A stretch of DNA of 29,103 nucleotides, taken from positions 1 to 29,103 of the IMG/VR virus record IMGVR_UViG_3300025870_000050; one strand, given 5' to 3'. The notes beneath the pieces are model-generated. The model saw nothing but the letters and a program-made list of their open reading frames with translations, did no database searches and was not told the DNA's origin. Of this stretch, positions 13,464-22,527 are shown in pieces. The translations under genes were made by a program, and so were the position numbers. This DNA comes from a virus. How positions within the stretch are numbered: the stretch's first letter is position 1; every line of letters starts with the position of its first letter.

Positions 13464-15073
13464 TGGCTTTAACTTTCCAATTTAATGCAGACGGCAGCGG
13501 ATACAAGCGCGGGCTTGAGAACATGCGACAAGATACCAAGCGGTTTGCAGGTGGTGTTAAAAGCATGTTGTCTAGCTCGTTCGCCATGGCTGGCGGGATT
13601 GCAGCAATATCAGCGGCTACTAAGTCAATAGTAAATCACGCTAAAGAAATCCAGAATCTTTCAAGGCTCTCAAACACAAGCACAGACGTTTTTCAGAGGC
13701 ACGCGCACGCAGCCAAGTCGGTAGGGGTTCAGCATGAAAAGCTTGCTGACATATACAAGGACTCGTCAGACAAGATAGGCGATTTCCTTCAAACTGGCGG
13801 AGGTCCAATGGCGGACTATTTCGAGAAAATAGCACCGCTCATAGGGCAGACGGCAGACGAATTCCGCGGGCTGTCTGGACCTGACGCCCTGCAACTATAC
13901 TTTAACGGTCTGGAGAAGGCAAACCTAGGTCAGAGCGAGATGACTTTCTACATGGAGGCTATCGCGTCAGATGCAACGCTTCTTATACCATTACTGGAAA
14001 ACGCGGGGCAAGGCTTTAGAGATTTAGGCGATGATGCCAACGTCCTAGGTGAGGGAGCTATAAAAAAATTAGTGGAAATGGAGCGCAAGCTTGAAGGATA
14101 CCAAAACAAAGTATCCACCTTCTGGGGAGGTGTTGCCGCGGCTGCGGCTACGGCTGTTGAGCTTATATCGGCGCAGGTTACAAATATGGGTTTGGAGGTG
14201 GCGAACACTTTCAGAGGTGTCGGAAATATCGTAGGCGATGCGCTGACGGGAGACTTTAAGGGCGCAGCCAGACATGCGAAAGAACTCAAGAAGGACATAG
14301 AAGGCATACCAGACAGGCTTCGCGAAACCCACCAAGATATCGTATTCGGGGACGAGGGGAAAAGTGAAAGAGGCGGTGAATACAAGCCGAAGCTGGATCC
14401 AAACAAGTTGACGCCCGAACAAGACAAAAGGCTTGAAATCGAAAAACAAATAGCGGACGAGATCGAGCGCCAAGCAGAAGCCACCAGAACACTACAAGAA
14501 AAAACAGCGAAAGCGAAGGAGGAGTGGGAGAAGTTACAAGAAAAAGTTTACGAGAGCGACCCTGCGACAGTAGCCAAGGAAAGGAAAAAAAACCCAAGAA
14601 AGGGCGACGAGCATTTAACAGCGGGCATATGGGCTTCCATAGCGGAAAAAAACGAAATGGCTCACAAGGAGGCTATACTGGAATCAGAAAAAGCATATAC
14701 TAAGTTCTCAGCTCTTAAAAGACAGCTAAACGAACAGGAAAGAACGGAAAAAGAAGCGGCTCAAAAGAAACTTGAAGACGATCTGCAAAAGTCTAAAGAC
14801 TACCAAGAAAAGGTTAATGCGGAGGCGGACGAGGACGCAAGGAAACGCAGGGAAAAACAAGAGGGGAAAGAAAAGGACAAACTAAGAATCAAGACTCTGC
14901 GAGAAAATTCAATATCTACGTCATCCCTTGCCGCGTCTGGTCTAGGGGGCAACGTCTCAGCGTTCACGGCTGACCCAGCATTGAGCGAGGCTAAGAAACA
15001 AAGCCAACTACTACAGGACATCAAAACAAGCTTGCAGCCTGCGGGCGGGGTTCAATCAACACCAGAATTATAG
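13463..15073 (+). CDS. tape measure protein
   Basis: The 536-residue protein sets tail length. N-terminal residues ~1-60 (RGLENMRQDTKRFAGG, AMAGGIAAISAATKSI) show the alternate helical and Gly/Ala-rich hydrophobic pattern typical of tape measures. A central hydrophobic stretch (WGGVAAAAATAVELI, ~220-235) and adjacent GVGNIVGDAL could be the membrane-inserting region. The C-terminal ~230 residues are highly charged continuous helix (EKQIADEIERQAEATRTLQ, KKLEDDLQKSKDYQEKVN). No lytic domain seen. Length predicts a relatively short tail, about 80 nm at 1.5 angstrom per residue. Confidence 0.85.
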   Translation: MALTFQFNADGSGYKRGLENMRQDTKRFAGGVKSMLSSSFAMAGGIAAISAATKSIVNHAKEIQNLSRLSNTSTDVFQRHAHAAKSVGVQHEKLADIYKDSSDKIGDFLQTGGGPMADYFEKIAPLIGQTADEFRGLSGPDALQLYFNGLEKANLGQSEMTFYMEAIASDATLLIPLLENAGQGFRDLGDDANVLGEGAIKKLVEMERKLEGYQNKVSTFWGGVAAAAATAVELISAQVTNMGLEVANTFRGVGNIVGDALTGDFKGAARHAKELKKDIEGIPDRLRETHQDIVFGDEGKSERGGEYKPKLDPNKLTPEQDKRLEIEKQIADEIERQAEATRTLQEKTAKAKEEWEKLQEKVYESDPATVAKERKKNPRKGDEHLTAGIWASIAEKNEMAHKEAILESEKAYTKFSALKRQLNEQERTEKEAAQKKLEDDLQKSKDYQEKVNAEADEDARKRREKQEGKEKDKLRIKTLRENSISTSSLAASGLGGNVSAFTADPALSEAKKQSQLLQDIKTSLQPAGGVQSTPEL

Positions 15074-15077
15074 AACA

Positions 15078-15767
15078 ATGTCACTAATTACAAAAGGAGG
15101 GTTTGAGTCTGTGGGCGATTACGCTATACAGCCAGACAGGAGTATTACAGAAAAGAACGACGGCACACTTGAGGGAATCGTAGTGATGCGATGCGATAAA
15201 TCCAAGCAGTATGATTTGCCGGAAATCGGCGCAACACATCCAGACGATGATAGGCTCGAAATGTATCAATCAAGCAAGGTTTACCAGAGCAACGGCATAG
15301 TCGAAATGACGGGTTCATTCTTCGGGCTAATTACAAACGAGACAGAACCAGAGATATCATACAGCGGAGGTCAGAACAACGACCCAATAGACACGCACCC
15401 AGACTTTGAGGACTTCGCAGGAACGCCCGCAGCACCTCTAAACGGGGCGAAGTTTGACGCTGAAAGTCAAGAGTTTATTGGCTTCTTTTCCCCACCAGCC
15501 GAGGATCAACCTAATTTTAGAGGGGTTCAATACTACCTCACACCATCATCACTCATAACGCTGTCATACTGGACGGACAAAGTGCCAACTCTAAAAAATA
15601 GAATGTCAGTGCATGACAGAGTTGATGGCTTCAAGAAGCCCGACGACATGAAAGACTTCTTGCTAGTTGATACTCCATACAGGCAGGTAGGGAGCTTCTA
15701 CCAAGTGACCGAGCAGTATGTCGGATCTGGTCCAAACGGAATCAACCGAGTAATCTATCCAGACTGA
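15078..15767 (+). CDS. distal tail protein, unassigned
   Basis: The 229-residue protein follows the tape measure gene by four nt. It is beta-rich with many short strands (GTLEGIVVMRCD, NGIVEMTGSFFGLI, GVQYYLTPSSLITLSYW) and no membrane segment or enzyme motif. By position it would be a tail tip or hub component, but it does not resemble lambda gpM, L or J. The next gene starts five nt after it. No family recognised. Confidence 0.7.
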   Translation: MSLITKGGFESVGDYAIQPDRSITEKNDGTLEGIVVMRCDKSKQYDLPEIGATHPDDDRLEMYQSSKVYQSNGIVEMTGSFFGLITNETEPEISYSGGQNNDPIDTHPDFEDFAGTPAAPLNGAKFDAESQEFIGFFSPPAEDQPNFRGVQYYLTPSSLITLSYWTDKVPTLKNRMSVHDRVDGFKKPDDMKDFLLVDTPYRQVGSFYQVTEQYVGSGPNGINRVIYPD

Positions 15768-15771
15768 TAAC

Positions 15772-16362
15772 ATGGCGAGCAAATCCAACAACGGCAACCT
15801 GCCGCTGGGACGGTCAAAAATAGACGCGTCCAGAGGTGTGGAGTCTGCGCTTTCCAAGCTGTCCCACCAAGTCGGGGCAAGGACGCCACGCCAGAGCATG
15901 ACGGCGGGAAGCAAGCAACTCCACAATGGAGTGTTTCTGGAAGCTCCGAGGGTAAGGGCTAGGTCGTCCAGTGCGTGCATACTAGGCGAGTACACTGTTG
16001 ATCCAGACGATGAAACTAAGGTGATCATAAGTTCGGGCTGGCTACACGCTCCAAACAAATCCGTATTGCTAGAGCCATCTCCGATGACGCCGACAGCTGG
16101 GCACAAAGTTTGGATTGAGTGCCCGTGGACGGCAACACTCAACGACGACAACGTGCTTGAGGCTGGGGGCGAGCTAGGAACTCACACAATATCGACCGGC
16201 GCAACAATGCCCGACAACGTAGTTCCACACGTTGACAGCTTGACAGGGACTCTGTATGTGCCAATAGGAGCATGGAACGATGATCTAGCATGGATTAGAG
16301 AGGGATGCGGGTCGTTTACAATCGGATTTTGCCCAAGAGTTTTTTCAATAGAAAGGGGGTAA
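15772..16362 (+). CDS. distal tail protein, unassigned
   Basis: The 196-residue protein has a basic, probably disordered N-terminal ~45 residues (SNNGNLPLGRSKIDASRG) and a beta-rich remainder (VIISSGWLHAP, VWIECPWTATLN, GTLYVPIGAWN, GSFTIGFCPRVFSI). No enzyme motif. It ends with the codons for ERG, whose AGGGGG also forms a strong Shine-Dalgarno for the ATG at 16364. Probably part of the tail tip with the genes on either side. Confidence 0.68.
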   Translation: MASKSNNGNLPLGRSKIDASRGVESALSKLSHQVGARTPRQSMTAGSKQLHNGVFLEAPRVRARSSSACILGEYTVDPDDETKVIISSGWLHAPNKSVLLEPSPMTPTAGHKVWIECPWTATLNDDNVLEAGGELGTHTISTGATMPDNVVPHVDSLTGTLYVPIGAWNDDLAWIREGCGSFTIGFCPRVFSIERG

Positions 16363-16363
16363 T

Positions 16364-16381
16364 ATGGGCGAATATACATGA
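16364..16381 (+). other. five-codon start with in-frame TGA joined to the next tail gene
   Basis: ATG 16364 follows AAAGGGGGT at ideal spacing and reads M-G-E-Y-T, then TGA (16379-16381), then in the same frame GCCYPSCPVPS and the rest of the gene at 16415. Only this TGA separates the best start from the coding body. It also overlaps an ATG in another frame (ATGA), which opens only 51 codons. Confidence 0.6.
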
Positions 16382-16405
16382 GGCTGTTGCTACCCATCGT
16401 GCCCT

Positions 16406-16421
16406 GTTCCAAGTTTGGAAC
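16406..16421 (+). other. perfect 16-nt palindrome downstream of the in-frame TGA
   Basis: GTTCCAAGTTTGGAAC is a perfect inverted repeat (six pairs around AGTT), 24 nt after the TGA. A weaker outer helix (GGCT at 16382 with AGCC at about 16428) can enclose it. It could be a recoding hairpin or incidental. Confidence 0.5.
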
Positions 16422-17449
16422 ACAGAGAGCCGCATGGTTTCGATGCGTGGACAAAAGCCACGACCAACCCGGACGGCTCGCTAGGCGCTATCGTGGATGG
16501 AGACTATCCAGAAATTTATCAGATCTTCACTAAGTGGAAGACCCAGCTTGATTTCAATAGTGTTTACCACAACACCACAGCAAACCTCGGCGACGATGAT
16601 CAATATCTAGCCGTAGCTAAAAGCCAAAGCGGTAACATATGGGCTGAGCGTCACTACGAGGATGAATACAACGAGAACACAATTACCTACACCGGCGGCG
16701 GGTCATTAGTCAGAAGAACTGAACTTAATTTTTTCTGGTATGGAACCACGCCGGGGTTTGAATACTTGAGAGAGCTTACAATAGAGACGTTTACATATGA
16801 CTCAGATTTGGACTTCACGAAGGTCAGGGAGTGGACGAAGTATGATTATACAGGAGCGGTCATTGATTCATCGACAACGACAACCACCCAGGATATCATG
16901 TCGATCGGTCTGGGGTGGTCACACCCAGTTGACAAGACGGTCACGCGCAGTAACACTGAATACAAGAGCGCATACACCACAGCCACACCAAGCAGTTCCA
17001 ACATTACAGCAGGCGGGACTTTCAGCTATACAGACACCAAGTCAGAACCTGCCGCGAACCAATGGCGGGCAGTTATACCGCACGACTTTGACCCTCCCCC
17101 GCTACCTTCTGGAGCGCCAGACCCACCGCTTGAGTCACAAGATCAGAGGTGGCACGGAACTTGGCACAACGTCGAGGTGTGCGAGGTTATGACGCCAGAA
17201 GATCACGACCCGCTCGACCCAGCGTCACCACAAAAGCAGGAGACAGCATCAAACGAGGAATGGACAGGTCCTGGATTATTGATAAATTATGACGGTTTCG
17301 ACCTACTGACAGACGAGCAGAAAGAAACAAGGCGAGAATCATGGAAGTCTGACTGGGTTGATGTTGGATGGGCGCAGGAGGAGGGCGCTGTTGACGTATT
17401 ATTAAAGCGGTCGCAATGCTATCACGGGGCACCGTGGGTTTATCATTAA
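16415..17449 (+). CDS. large tail protein, beta-rich; true start probably upstream of an in-frame TGA
   Basis: From the first usable start after the TGA (TTG 16415) the product is 344 residues; if the TGA were read through from ATG 16364 it would be 361. There is no ATG in frame for well over 100 codons, so a conventional start is missing. The upstream in-frame segment is cysteine-rich (G-C-C-Y-P-S-C-P). The body is Thr/Ser/Asp-rich with strands such as NTITYTGGGSLVRRT and GTFSYTDTKSEP and repeated W residues, resembling an extracellular tail-tip or fibre protein. No enzyme motif. Followed by the GGTTGAATTC element and the next tail gene. Confidence 0.75.
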   Translation: MEHREPHGFDAWTKATTNPDGSLGAIVDGDYPEIYQIFTKWKTQLDFNSVYHNTTANLGDDDQYLAVAKSQSGNIWAERHYEDEYNENTITYTGGGSLVRRTELNFFWYGTTPGFEYLRELTIETFTYDSDLDFTKVREWTKYDYTGAVIDSSTTTTTQDIMSIGLGWSHPVDKTVTRSNTEYKSAYTTATPSSSNITAGGTFSYTDTKSEPAANQWRAVIPHDFDPPPLPSGAPDPPLESQDQRWHGTWHNVEVCEVMTPEDHDPLDPASPQKQETASNEEWTGPGLLINYDGFDLLTDEQKETRRESWKSDWVDVGWAQEEGAVDVLLKRSQCYHGAPWVYH

Positions 17450-17451
17450 CT

Positions 17452-17461
17452 GGTTGAATTC
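17452..17461 (+). repeat. GGTTGAATTC intergenic element, copy 3
   Basis: GGTTGAATTC between the tail gene ending at 17449 and the ATG at 17476, matching copy 1 over ten nt and copy 2 over nine. Confidence 0.4.
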
Positions 17462-17475
17462 GCCACAATCAAGAG

Positions 17476-18531
17476 ATGGGCAATTTCAATGATTTAATCG
17501 TAGACGTGGGGAACAATCGGCTTGTAAGTAGCTTTTTATCGACAAGATCAGAAGGGTCACCACCTGTCATTCTAGGTGATACTCAACCGGTATCTATCCG
17601 ATTAGTCGAGCAAAACAACAACAACGCAGACCAACCTTGGAAGAATCTAGATCTTACAGGGCAGACAATCAGAGTCGGCGTGGGTAGTCCTGGCGCAGAG
17701 CCAATCGGCGGCACGTTCACACTTACAATCAACAGCGAAACCACTGACGCTATTCCTTACGGTGCATCTGCTGAGGATTTAAAAACAGCTCTTGACGCGC
17801 TGATTATGCCAACAGACCCCACTATTTCAACAGGTGAGTTTGAAGTTGAAGAGATCGGAGGTGGATATACCATTACCTATCCATACGAGGGGAACGACGC
17901 GGCAATGGTTGTCAACACATCGCTTCTAACTCCATCATCAACATCAAATGTTATTATATTGAACGACGGCGTAACCAGCGTTTCGGCAGAGGTTCAGTCG
18001 GTCACCTTTGAACAGGAAGCGGCTGCATACATTGAACTCACCGCCGACCTTGACGCTCCGGCGGCAACCATAACGGAGGTTAGAACAGGCGTCACGGATA
18101 CCACATCAGAGATCCAGCGAGTAACGATCAGCGGCGACCCATACGCGGGCACATACACGCTTACAGTGGCATCGGAGGAGTCCAGCAACCTAGAGGTAGA
18201 CAGTTCAAGCGATAGCATTAAGACAGCTCTTGAGAGCCTTACGTCAATAGGTGCGGATAACGTGACGGTAACCGGTTCTGGTCTTGATTACACGGTAGAA
18301 TTTGACAAGTCACTGGGCGACGTGGGAGCGATCACAGCAGACTTAACTAATCTCACATCACCAACAGGCAAAAAAGGAGAAATCGACTTCAACACCGACG
18401 ATCTGCTTTATTTCCTTGACGGTCAGAAAAGTAAAGACGCTACTCTTGAGGTTGTCCGCTATACCACGACAGGTGCGAAGTCTGACACAGTTTTACAAGC
18501 AAACATCACCTGCAAACAGGATATAATTTAA
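17476..18531 (+). CDS. tail fibre/baseplate protein with duplicated beta domain
   Basis: The 351-residue protein has an N-terminal part (PVILGDTQPVSIRLVEQ, then LDLTGQTIRVGVG) reminiscent of BppU-type baseplate upper proteins. It contains two copies of a ~65-residue domain: residues ~78-145 (GGTFTLTIN, ASAEDLKTALDAL, GGGYTITYPYEGN) and ~224-290 (AGTYTLTVA, SSDSIKTALESL, GLDYTVEFDKSLG). This strand-helix-strand domain recurs in large extracellular proteins. Highly acidic, no catalytic motif. The next gene starts 2 nt after its stop. Likely links the tail tip to the receptor-binding proteins. Confidence 0.75.
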   Translation: MGNFNDLIVDVGNNRLVSSFLSTRSEGSPPVILGDTQPVSIRLVEQNNNNADQPWKNLDLTGQTIRVGVGSPGAEPIGGTFTLTINSETTDAIPYGASAEDLKTALDALIMPTDPTISTGEFEVEEIGGGYTITYPYEGNDAAMVVNTSLLTPSSTSNVIILNDGVTSVSAEVQSVTFEQEAAAYIELTADLDAPAATITEVRTGVTDTTSEIQRVTISGDPYAGTYTLTVASEESSNLEVDSSSDSIKTALESLTSIGADNVTVTGSGLDYTVEFDKSLGDVGAITADLTNLTSPTGKKGEIDFNTDDLLYFLDGQKSKDATLEVVRYTTTGAKSDTVLQANITCKQDII

Positions 18532-18533
18532 AT

Positions 18534-20408
18534 ATGAGTTTATCGACCAGAACAGCGAGGTTGGCGGCTGACGTATCAGCACAACTACCAACATCATTTA
18601 CGCTTGAGTCATGGCGCGGGAATGCTTTTGATTTAGAGTTGGGTGTATTTGACGGCGCCACAGTCCAAGACCTAGCGGACGTTTCGAGCATTACTTGCAT
18701 AGTTAGAAACCAGTCACAATCTGGTATTGCCATGACCAAGACTGTAGCGAGCGCGGGCATAGACAACACACTCGACAGCGCAAGCTGGCAGGATGAGAGC
18801 AAGCAACACCTGACGTTTGGCTTCACCAACTCAGAAACCAACGTGGCTATGGGTTCAGACCTTGTCGAGTACTGGATGGTCATAACAGCCATCATGAATG
18901 ACGGCGCTGAAAGGACTCTGGCGGCTGGGTGCTTTAACCTTTACAACGACCGGAACAACACAGCAGGTAACCCGCCGTCAAACCCTGGAACATCTATTAC
19001 ACTTGAGCAGGCAGACGCAAGATACTTGCAGACTGGAGACGGGGGCGCACAGCTGACCACATCAGAAACGGCTCCTGTATCACCAGACGCGGGCGACCTA
19101 TGGCTGGACAGCACACAAGCCAAGCTTTACACCTATTACAACGACGGAGACTCTAGCCAATGGGTCAGTGTCAGCGGGGGCATGTCGATTCAGTCCAACC
19201 TTTACGACAAGTTGATAATCGTCAATCAAAACAATGTTGCAACAACGCTCGGCGGTGTCATCGACTCTACAAAAGTATATTTCATTGACGGGATTATTGA
19301 TCTTGGAACAACACAAATCACAGTTCCTCCCACGGGAATGACCATTAAGGGGCATAGCTTCGACATCTCCGGTCTCACATCTAGCGAGGATAACTACACC
19401 ATGTTTGTTTCCGAGTCTATCGCTATAGGGAGCGGCAATCTACTGGGTGCTGACTACTTCATTCAGGTAGACGGTGCAGGCTCTAAGGTCTATGAGTTGT
19501 ATGACGCTACTGGATTCAACGCCTTTGAGTTTGCGCGGATCAATTACAATGATTGTAGCAACCTAGGAGACATATACGAGTATCGCCAAGGACTAGAGGA
19601 GGGAACGGGGCGCTTTGGTGGGTCTCCAAGCCTAACCTTGCATGGGCTATGGCGCGGAGGGTATAGAATCACAACGTCAATCGTGCGAAGCTTGGCGGGA
19701 ACTATGACCGAGCCACTGTTTAAGGGGGGCACGGCGTTCCAGATGGACAGCCGATTCTTGACTGATATAAACTGTGACCTACCGACTCTAGCGCCGTTCT
19801 GTGACTTCTCCACATCGTCATTTCCGAACCCGTCAACCATCCAGTTTAAGGGCGGCATATTTAGCAGAGACGGTGCATTCAACGCCAACGATTCAAACAT
19901 CACGCCCAATCTGAGTCCGTCAGACCTCCCTTGTGATTGGGATAATAATATAGGAATCGGCAATACCTTTGTGGGCGGTATCCTTGACTGCACAGCTGAG
20001 TCAACCACGAACATCGTCACTGCTGGGGATGCTGTAGATCTAGCTGGAACATTCACGGCATCAGATCTGCAACACTTTGATTCGCCTGCTAATGGTCGAC
20101 TTAGACATACAGGCATCAACCCGAAAGAGTTCGTGATTAATTTTGATCTAGTTATTGATGGCACGCAGAACGCAGAGGTTGAAATATTCCTAATCAAGAT
20201 CGACTCGCTCGCGGCGGTTACTGTTGAGTTTGCACAAACAAGAGTCATCAACAACCTGCAAGGCGGTCGTGATGTTGCATACTTCACGGGACAGAATACT
20301 GTAAGACTCAACCAGAACGACTTGGTTTTCTGGCAGGTCGCCAACGTCAACGGAACAGGTGACGTTACGCTTGAGCAATCATCATCATGGGCTGTTCGGG
20401 AGAGATAA
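18534..20408 (+). CDS. receptor-binding tail fibre with jelly-roll-like C-terminus
   Basis: In this 624-residue protein the first ~145 residues (FTLESWRGNAFDLELGVF, EYWMVITAIMNDGAERTL) again look BppU-like. A linker LEQADARYLQTGDGG, typical of trimeric fibre proteins, precedes a small SPDAGDLWLDST module. The middle is beta-rich with Gly/Asn turns and may form a short beta-helix. The last ~110 residues (RLRHTGINPKEFVINFDL, NDLVFWQVANVNGTGDV) resemble C1q/TNF-type jelly-roll tips. Probably binds the host surface. No hydrolase motif. Confidence 0.75.
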   Translation: MSLSTRTARLAADVSAQLPTSFTLESWRGNAFDLELGVFDGATVQDLADVSSITCIVRNQSQSGIAMTKTVASAGIDNTLDSASWQDESKQHLTFGFTNSETNVAMGSDLVEYWMVITAIMNDGAERTLAAGCFNLYNDRNNTAGNPPSNPGTSITLEQADARYLQTGDGGAQLTTSETAPVSPDAGDLWLDSTQAKLYTYYNDGDSSQWVSVSGGMSIQSNLYDKLIIVNQNNVATTLGGVIDSTKVYFIDGIIDLGTTQITVPPTGMTIKGHSFDISGLTSSEDNYTMFVSESIAIGSGNLLGADYFIQVDGAGSKVYELYDATGFNAFEFARINYNDCSNLGDIYEYRQGLEEGTGRFGGSPSLTLHGLWRGGYRITTSIVRSLAGTMTEPLFKGGTAFQMDSRFLTDINCDLPTLAPFCDFSTSSFPNPSTIQFKGGIFSRDGAFNANDSNITPNLSPSDLPCDWDNNIGIGNTFVGGILDCTAESTTNIVTAGDAVDLAGTFTASDLQHFDSPANGRLRHTGINPKEFVINFDLVIDGTQNAEVEIFLIKIDSLAAVTVEFAQTRVINNLQGGRDVAYFTGQNTVRLNQNDLVFWQVANVNGTGDVTLEQSSSWAVRER

Positions 20409-20436
20409 CCAAACAACAATTTAAAACATATAAATC

Positions 20437-22299
20437 ATGGCAATCAATTTTCCAGCATCACCAAGCACAAACGACACGCACACCGAGAACGCTATCACGT
20501 GGATCTTTAACGGCACGTCGTGGAACGCTCAAGGCGACCAAGTAACAGCGGCTAGCATCGGACTTGGCAACGTAGACAACACAGCAGACGCAGACAAGCC
20601 AATTTCAACAGCAACACAAGCCGCGCTTGATGCAAAGGCTGACGCTACATATAACGTCAAAAACTACGGAGCGACAGGTGACGGTGTGACAGATGACAGA
20701 GGGGCAATAGATGCTGCCATAGTGGCAGCGAATGGAAACGGAGGCGGCACGGTGTATCTTCCTGATGGTGAATACAGAGTAAGCAAAAACACAGCATCAC
20801 CCAAACAAGCCATTAGCCTTCTTGATAATGTGGCAATAGTGGGTCAATCCAGAGAGGGTGTAGTCATAAAATTATTGGACTCAGTAGCGGGTGACACACC
20901 CGTCATGGCTGCCGATACTGGAGGAACCGCCGAGAATATCAGCATTTGTGACATTACCATTGATGGTAATAAATCACGCCTGGTCACACAACCAACGGCA
21001 TCTGAGGACGAAGGTATCAACATCAAGAACGGTGAAAACATCCTAATCCATAATGTTCGGGTCAAAGATTGTGCAATGGATCCGATCGACTTTGACGGTG
21101 GAGCCAAAGTGATGTGTTCAAACCTGTTCATTGACAACAACGGGGGTTCGTTTCATGCAGCTGGTGCAGGGACGGTTTACCTAACACTGACTAACTCACA
21201 ATTCTATAATAACGGGGGTAATAGAATAAATAGCGGCAACCCTACAGTGGCTAACTCAGCGGGCAATATTGACCTATATTTGACCAATTACGCGACAATA
21301 ACAAACTGTATTTCAGTTGGCGGTCCGCGCCCGCTGTCTGTAAATGGGGCTGTAAGAACACATGTTGCAAATTCAATTTTCATAGGTTCAACGGGATACC
21401 CCGCCGTCGATTTGCGGGGTAGCGGTCAAACACCATCGGGGGAAGCTAATTTCACAAACTGTCGCATTATAGGTGCATCAAGTTCGGCTTCTCAAGGTGT
21501 TGAAATAAATGATGAGTTTGCCGAGTCTGTTTTCACAGGTTGTATGTTCAAAGGTTATACGGGAATAGATGTTGTTGACGGTGGCGATTTAATTGTCAGC
21601 GGTTCCATCTTTGGGGGTAACAATCACGGCGTTTATTTACGCGAGAACAACAACAAGCGGGTGCTGATTGAGCATAGCATTTTCAGAGATAGCCATTTCG
21701 GGAATGCTATCCGGGTTGAATGTGACGCAAAGGGGGTTGCTGCATCGAACGTGTTCGAGAAGTCGAGCTCGTCCTATGTTGGTATTTTCCTCAACACAGG
21801 TTCCACAACATGGAACATTGAAAATAACAAATGTGACACAACCTTAAAAGTTGTCAGGGCTTGGGCGGGGTCACACACATTAAGAAACAATGACTTTGGT
21901 AGTGGGACTGTTGAAGTTAGGGGCGATGACCATTTATTTGAAAATAACAAACTCAAGAATTTGTTTATTGACTTCACAGGCTCAACAGACTCACGGTTCA
22001 CAGGTAACAGTATTGTAGGGGTGTTCACTGGTTCCGCATATCCCTATGAACAAATTTGGATAAACAATTACGGTTCTGGGGCACACGCGGAAAGCGGCTC
22101 CGCTGTTTTGGTAGCTGGAACGGTCACAGTGAACAGCGCAATCATTCCATCGGGCGCTAAAATATCTTTAACCAGACAGTCAGCAAGCGGAACTGTTGGT
22201 CATCTTTCAATAGGAACGATTGCGGCAGGCGCATCGTTTGAAATTAACTCCAGTGAACCAGCCGACACATCAACCGTCTTCTGGAGGATCGAATATTAA
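20437..22299 (+). CDS. tailspike with pectate-lyase-like beta-helix
   Basis: The 620-residue protein opens with a particle-attachment segment and the fibre linker IGLGNVDNTADADKPIS (41-57). At ~72-88, YNVKNYGATGDGVTDD followed by AIDAAIVAANGNGGGTVYLP is the start signature of the pectate-lyase-3 (Pfam PF12708) right-handed beta-helix. Repeated N-N-x and G-N turns (NSQFYNNGGNRI, IENNKCDTTLK, FENNKLKNLF) continue the coils to ~540; a short beta C-terminal domain ends ...VFWRIEY. Such spikes bind or cut surface polysaccharide; catalytic residues are not evident to me. Leader A-rich, no Shine-Dalgarno. Confidence 0.88.
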   Translation: MAINFPASPSTNDTHTENAITWIFNGTSWNAQGDQVTAASIGLGNVDNTADADKPISTATQAALDAKADATYNVKNYGATGDGVTDDRGAIDAAIVAANGNGGGTVYLPDGEYRVSKNTASPKQAISLLDNVAIVGQSREGVVIKLLDSVAGDTPVMAADTGGTAENISICDITIDGNKSRLVTQPTASEDEGINIKNGENILIHNVRVKDCAMDPIDFDGGAKVMCSNLFIDNNGGSFHAAGAGTVYLTLTNSQFYNNGGNRINSGNPTVANSAGNIDLYLTNYATITNCISVGGPRPLSVNGAVRTHVANSIFIGSTGYPAVDLRGSGQTPSGEANFTNCRIIGASSSASQGVEINDEFAESVFTGCMFKGYTGIDVVDGGDLIVSGSIFGGNNHGVYLRENNNKRVLIEHSIFRDSHFGNAIRVECDAKGVAASNVFEKSSSSYVGIFLNTGSTTWNIENNKCDTTLKVVRAWAGSHTLRNNDFGSGTVEVRGDDHLFENNKLKNLFIDFTGSTDSRFTGNSIVGVFTGSAYPYEQIWINNYGSGAHAESGSAVLVAGTVTVNSAIIPSGAKISLTRQSASGTVGHLSIGTIAAGASFEINSSEPADTSTVFWRIEY

Positions 22300-22311
22300 A
22301 CAACAAAAACA

Positions 22312-22521
22312 ATGAACAAAACAAACATACTACGTGCCTTAGTTGGCACTGTTGCCATCGTGTCAACAATTAGCGCAACCATTAATCTTGACGCATTACC
22401 CGAAAGCTGGCAGACTATCGCGGGCACAGTCCTGGTGGCTCTACTTGGTCTTAAGGAGGTCGTCGTCGTCATCGGTGACGTATTAGACGACGGCAAGCGG
22501 AATAACTCATTCAAACCATAA
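22312..22521 (+). CDS. putative holin
   Basis: The 69-residue protein has two hydrophobic segments: ~8-24 (RALVGTVAIVSTISATI) and ~36-55 (IAGTVLVALLGLKEVVVVIG), a short loop between, and a charged C-terminus (DDGKRNNSFKP). This is the two-TM class II holin layout. It is the first gene of a compact cassette with a small lipoprotein and the amidase endolysin. The family cannot be named from sequence. Leader AACAACAAAAACA. Confidence 0.7.
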   Translation: MNKTNILRALVGTVAIVSTISATINLDALPESWQTIAGTVLVALLGLKEVVVVIGDVLDDGKRNNSFKP

Positions 22522-22527
22522 CACACC

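Noticed and set aside
12813-15073. Ribosomal frameshift tail assembly chaperone
   Set aside because: There is no second frame open long enough over 12813-13463 and no convincing slippery heptamer at the junction; the genes meet by TGATG instead.
16378-16533. 51-codon ORF from ATG 16378 (overlapping the TGA) as a gene
   Set aside because: It lies in another frame over the conserved-looking beginning of the tail gene and has no recognisable feature; kept only as an alternative for the TGA finding.
19544-20419. 291-codon minus-strand frame in the tail fibre gene
   Set aside because: Long but composition-driven; the + frame is a continuous fibre protein and every other gene in the window is on the + strand.
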